Origin: DASYKT01 sp035995185
Lineage (GTDB): Bacteria; Acidobacteriota; Blastocatellia; Pyrinomonadales; Pyrinomonadaceae
Direction of reading: 5' to 3'
Assembly (NCBI GenBank): GCA_035995185.1
Contig: DASYKT010000051.1
Coordinates: forward strand, 1 to 64,000
DNA: 64,000 bases
The position numbers were made by a program, and so were the translations under genes. Positions 60,826-64,000 of the stretch are shown here, piece by piece. The notes below the pieces were generated by a model. That model had not been told where the DNA came from, did no database searches, and saw only the letters and a program-made list of their open reading frames with translations. Within the stretch, counting starts at the first letter, position 1. Each line of letters begins with the position of its first letter.

Positions 60826-63426
60826 ATGAACCGTCCACTTTTTCTAAAAGTCGTTCTGGTGATATGCCTTGCCTGCCTGCCTTGCACGGGCCGGGTGTCG
60901 GCGTCGGCGCCTGTCCGCAATGGCGGCGGAGATCCGCCGGCGAGCGGTTCAGATGCCCCGGATTCCGACGCCAAGCGTTTCGTTCAGATCCTGGTTAACG
61001 GAAGAACGCTGACCGGGCCGAATAGTTCGGCGCAGCAGATCGGCGGCCGCACGCTGATCCCGATCGTCAGTGTCGCCCGCGCGCTGGGAGATGTAGTTAA
61101 CGCAGTTCCGGCGGCGCGCACTATTTCCGTAAAGCGGCAAACCGGCATCGCCGCCGATTTTGACGCGCGCCTCGGACAAGTGCGTGAAAACGGATCGCTG
61201 GTCCTTACCATTTCAAATACCGCGGAGATCGTTTTCTCGCCTAATGTCAACGAATTGATGCTGCCGGCCGAGATCGCTGCCGCGCTTCTGGATGTGGCGG
61301 TCCGTTACGACGCAGATAAAAATACTGTGCTCATTTCCCGCGGCCTCGTCGAAACCATCTCGACGCAGAGCACCGGCGGGCGGCGGCCGTTCGAAATATA
61401 CCAGGCCGATTACGAATACAGCCTGGACCGTTATTTGTCCGCGTCGCTGCAGAATCTCTCTTTAAAATTGGCCGGGCGCCTTGGCGATGGCCGGTTCACC
61501 TTCCTGTCAAACTCGACGGCTGCGTCGCTGCGCAATTTCTCGCCATTTCAAACCGGGACTTTCAATCTAGAACGCCCCAACGGGCAGCGTTTTTCCGCCG
61601 GTGATTTTGGCACCGGGACGGACCTGCAATTTCTCTCTGCCGCGATCAGGGGCGGCTCTGCCAGCATACCGGTCGGGAAAATGATGGTAACGGGTTTTGG
61701 CGGGCGCTCATTTTCGGGTGTGTTCCTGCCGATAGTCGATCCTTTGCTGCAGCCGCAATCTCCCTCACAGCCACAGCCGCAACAAAAACAGATTAACCGC
61801 TTTCACTTCGATACAAACGTTTTCGGAGTTCTGGCCGCGTCCGATTCGGCAGCCAATGGGCGCGGATCGAACCCGTTCGGTTTTTCCACCGGCGCGATGC
61901 ATTTTGACGGCCCGCAGCGCAGCGGCGATCTGGTCTCGGGAAGCTTGAATTACAACAAGGCCCGCTTTCAACTGCAGGGTGAGTTTGGATTCGGAAAATT
62001 TGCCGGGTTAAGGCCCGACAATTCTCCGTTTAGCGGAAGCGGAGCGGCGGTAGATCTTTCGGGCACTTTTCAATTGACCGATCAAATTGCCGTGCAGGGA
62101 CGCTATACGAATATCGGCGAAAATTTTCTCAGCCCGCAATCGGGCCTGCGCGAGCCCGTAGTGCTCAAGGCAGCCAGCATTAGCTGGTCGCCGAAAAAAT
62201 GGATCTCGACTTCATTTAACGCCAGCACCGCGAACCGTCCCGGTGTGACTGGTCAGGAGAGCAAATACATCACCGCGGCAATTTCTATTACGCCGCGCCC
62301 GCGCCTGCCGCAGTTTTATCTCACTCATACCGAGAGCCGCACGAGCCAGACCGGTTCTGCCAGCTTCACGATGCTGACCGTATCAAAGGAATTTTCCCGC
62401 TTGCGTACTTTTGTAAACGCCAGCCGGATCAAATCGCTCGGCCCAGCGGTCATGAACGCTCAGGTCGGCGCCAATTATTCGATAAACGACGCGAACTCAC
62501 TCGAGTTCAGCCAGGGCATCGCGACGACCGGCGCGCTTAACGGCCAATTCGACTGGCAAACTTCGAGCCTCTGGAACGGGCGCCTGAATTTCAGCGCCGG
62601 CGCGGGATATAACTATGATAAAATTTCGCGCTTTTCGACGTTTGAACGTGTCTCGGCGTCGGTAAAACTTCCGCGCCAAACTGTACTGCAGGTCAATTAC
62701 CTGCAAACCTCCACCGGCCCGACTCTGCTGGTAAATGTTCGCGGCACTCTGTTTCGCAAGCGCAGCAATACCGCCTTTCTCGATTCGCCGGTCGCCGAAA
62801 TGAATTCGTACGGCAAAGTGTCGGGCCGCGTTTATCAGGACGTCGATCTCAACGGGCGTTTCGATCCCGGCATCGACAAGCCGCAGGCCGAGGTCAAGGT
62901 CCAGGTTGACGGCAATCGTTATGTCATGTCGGATGAAAACGGAATGTATAGCATCGATGATATTCCGACCGGCGATCACCGGGTCTATCTCGACCTGTTG
63001 TCCGTGCGGGCAGACCTTACTTTTCTCGACGCCGAAACAAAAAATGTAAATCTTCAGTCCGGGCGCGCCTCGGTTTCCGATTTTCGCCTGGTGCGGACGG
63101 GACGCATCAGCGGCCGCGTCTGGCTCGACGCAAATGAGAACGGCAAATTGGATGAAGGCGAAACACTGCTTGTAGACGTGCGCGTGGTGACTGCCAGCGG
63201 CCGCGATACATTGACCGATAATGATGGATATTTTTCGATCGGCGATCTGCCGCCGGGCGATCACGTGGTGCTAATAGACGAAAAAACACTTCCCGAAAAA
63301 ACGATGGCGGAACTAAAACCGGTGGCGATCAGAACGCTTCCCGGGCTTGAAACTGCCGATATCCGGCTGCCGGTGACAATGATACCCGCGGAAGTAAAAA
63401 GATTCGGCACCCGCGCCGCAAAATAA
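60826..63426 (+). CDS. Usher-like outer-membrane barrel protein
   Basis: An 866-residue exported protein. A signal peptide (FLKVVLVICLACLPCTGRVSA) is followed by an acidic linker and a domain at ~45-180 like the copper-amine-oxidase N-terminal (stalk) module (VQILVNGRTLTGPNSSAQ, GGRTLIPIVSVARALGD, VRYDADKNTVLISRG). Residues ~190-655 look like a transmembrane beta-barrel: amphipathic strands rich in Gly/Asn/Tyr (for example RFQLQGEFGFGKFAGL, LTDQIAVQGRYTNIGENFL, WNGRLNFSAGAGYNYDK). Two SdrD-B/Cna-B-type repeats close it (~662-760 and ~765-855; SGRVYQDVDLNGRFDPGIDK, SGRVWLDANENGKLDEGET with Ca-like DxNxNGxxD loops). It is not a standard FimD usher but occupies the usher position. It starts 18 bases after the chaperone-like gene. 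Confidence 0.75.
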   Translation: MNRPLFLKVVLVICLACLPCTGRVSASAPVRNGGGDPPASGSDAPDSDAKRFVQILVNGRTLTGPNSSAQQIGGRTLIPIVSVARALGDVVNAVPAARTISVKRQTGIAADFDARLGQVRENGSLVLTISNTAEIVFSPNVNELMLPAEIAAALLDVAVRYDADKNTVLISRGLVETISTQSTGGRRPFEIYQADYEYSLDRYLSASLQNLSLKLAGRLGDGRFTFLSNSTAASLRNFSPFQTGTFNLERPNGQRFSAGDFGTGTDLQFLSAAIRGGSASIPVGKMMVTGFGGRSFSGVFLPIVDPLLQPQSPSQPQPQQKQINRFHFDTNVFGVLAASDSAANGRGSNPFGFSTGAMHFDGPQRSGDLVSGSLNYNKARFQLQGEFGFGKFAGLRPDNSPFSGSGAAVDLSGTFQLTDQIAVQGRYTNIGENFLSPQSGLREPVVLKAASISWSPKKWISTSFNASTANRPGVTGQESKYITAAISITPRPRLPQFYLTHTESRTSQTGSASFTMLTVSKEFSRLRTFVNASRIKSLGPAVMNAQVGANYSINDANSLEFSQGIATTGALNGQFDWQTSSLWNGRLNFSAGAGYNYDKISRFSTFERVSASVKLPRQTVLQVNYLQTSTGPTLLVNVRGTLFRKRSNTAFLDSPVAEMNSYGKVSGRVYQDVDLNGRFDPGIDKPQAEVKVQVDGNRYVMSDENGMYSIDDIPTGDHRVYLDLLSVRADLTFLDAETKNVNLQSGRASVSDFRLVRTGRISGRVWLDANENGKLDEGETLLVDVRVVTASGRDTLTDNDGYFSIGDLPPGDHVVLIDEKTLPEKTMAELKPVAIRTLPGLETADIRLPVTMIPAEVKRFGTRAAK

Positions 63427-63517
63427 TATTAACAAAATCCAAATCGCTAACTGAGGTTTGGATCTGCTTTATAGGCAAGGCCGTCAGGAAGCCGCCGGCA
63501 AAAACATGCATTCATTA

Positions 63518-63549
63518 TTAGCCACTAATTACACGAATAACACGAATTA
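63518..63549. repeat. Dispersed intergenic repeat, copy 6
   Basis: TTAGCCACTAATTACACGAA then TAACACGAATTA in the gap between the barrel gene and the converging gene at 63576 is a reverse-oriented copy of the TTCGTGT repeat. No convincing terminator is seen in 63427-63575. Confidence 0.6.
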
Positions 63550-63575
63550 AGATTCAAAGCCGTAAATAGTTATAG

Positions 63576-64000
63576 CTATTCATCGGCAATCAGATTCAGA
63601 TTCGGGATGGAATCCAAAACATTTACCAACGATGCCGGGAAAGAATGTTGTTTTGCTTTTCCGGTCAAAACATACGATCCGCCGGCCGGAACGTTAAGGA
63701 TGGTGTAGTAACCAAGCGGTCCGGACCTGGCGATATAAAACTCGCCTTGCGACCCGGTCAGGATGACCACGGCATTTCCGATCGGCTGTTTTTGCGCCGT
63801 TAATACCTGGCCGGAGATAGTTACCGAAGCAGCCGTCGGCGACGGCACGACATTAACCCTGCCGTTTACCGCGTTGTCATCCGGGTTACCCTCGTTAAAC
63901 ATAAAGTTCTGCCACGTCAGCAGCGAAAAACTGGGCGGCATGCCGATAGCCGTGAACTTGAATTTGAACAATGTGCCGGCGCCCGAGATAGGAGTCGCCT
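63576..64000 (-). CDS. Secreted cohesin-like protein, C-terminal part
   Basis: The frame is open to the right edge on the minus strand, so about 140 C-terminal residues are seen and the start is outside. Read upstream of residue 1 of the visible part, TPISGAGTLFKFKFTAIG is the closing strand pattern of a cohesin-like domain, followed by PSFSLLTWQNFMFNEG. A carboxypeptidase-regulatory-like module ends the chain (VTISGQVLTAQKQPIGNAVV, GPLGYYTILNVPAGGSYVLT, LNLIADE). The same type of terminal module (SGRVLTADGRPIANVKV, GYYYFSDLPVGQNYVV) ends the 5549-aa protein at 23679. It is probably another large secreted surface protein. Confidence 0.8.
   Translation of the reverse strand, partial: ATPISGAGTLFKFKFTAIGMPPSFSLLTWQNFMFNEGNPDDNAVNGRVNVVPSPTAASVTISGQVLTAQKQPIGNAVVILTGSQGEFYIARSGPLGYYTILNVPAGGSYVLTGKAKQHSFPASLVNVLDSIPNLNLIADE

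Noticed and set aside
63437..63463. Possible terminator after the barrel gene (ATCCAAA/TTTGGAT)
   Set aside because: The stem is short and A/T-rich and the downstream CTGCTTTATA is not a convincing U tract.

Overview
The window is a bacterial chromosome segment, moderately GC-rich and densely coded, with no rRNA, tRNA, CRISPR array, phage or recognisable transposase gene. Its gene families suggest a Gram-negative environmental bacterium of the Acidobacteriota, perhaps Blastocatellia: an ECF sigma factor with a TPR-CHAT protease, a propeller-type sensor kinase, a CadC-like wHTH-TPR regulator, giant Calx-beta/CSLREA surface proteins, outer-membrane beta-barrels and many short intergenic repeats. 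The phylum is an inference from gene content, not from a marker gene.

Layout. (1) 1-8137, plus strand: urate/ureide catabolism, with allantoinase (5' end outside the window), allantoicase, OHCU decarboxylase, 5-hydroxyisourate hydrolase, uricase and a DUF6986 aldolase-like protein. A YjbR protein and a secreted propeller-like gene broken by two frameshifts interrupt it. Together the enzymes take urate to ureidoglycolate plus urea. (2) 8165-18231, plus strand: a compact oxidase cluster of multicopper oxidase, tyrosinase, LodA-like (cysteine tryptophylquinone type) oxidase, a small unknown protein, LodB-like flavoprotein, a CPxC membrane protein and a DJ-1/PfpI protein. It is preceded by a strong promoter overlapping a perfect 13-bp palindrome. 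(3) 18303-23433, minus strand: ECF-type sigma factor, TPR-CHAT protease and an unrecognised 307-aa protein in one apparent operon. (4) 23679-40328, minus strand: one 5549-aa secreted protein. (5) 40922-45363, plus strand: propeller histidine kinase, NarL-type response regulator and PAP2 phosphatase, with NarL-like heptamers upstream. (6) 45364-47719: repeat-rich intergenic DNA and small membrane, lipoprotein and unknown genes. (7) 47720-55891, minus strand: two large hybrid histidine kinases, one with about ten tandem HAMP repeats, divergent from a CadC-like TPR regulator (56248-58017). (8) 58508-63426, plus strand: four genes resembling a chaperone-usher system in layout: two related secreted pilin-like proteins, a periplasmic chaperone-like protein and an outer-membrane barrel with an unusual N-terminal domain and C-terminal B-type repeats. 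(9) 63576-64000, minus strand: the C-terminal part of another secreted, cohesin-like protein.

The best candidates for undescribed biology are the pilin/chaperone/usher-like operon (58508-63426), the three-oxidase cluster (8535-18231) and the sigma/CHAT/unknown operon (18303-23433). Several dispersed repeat families, notably one built around TTCGTGTNATTNGTGGC, sit between genes through the window.
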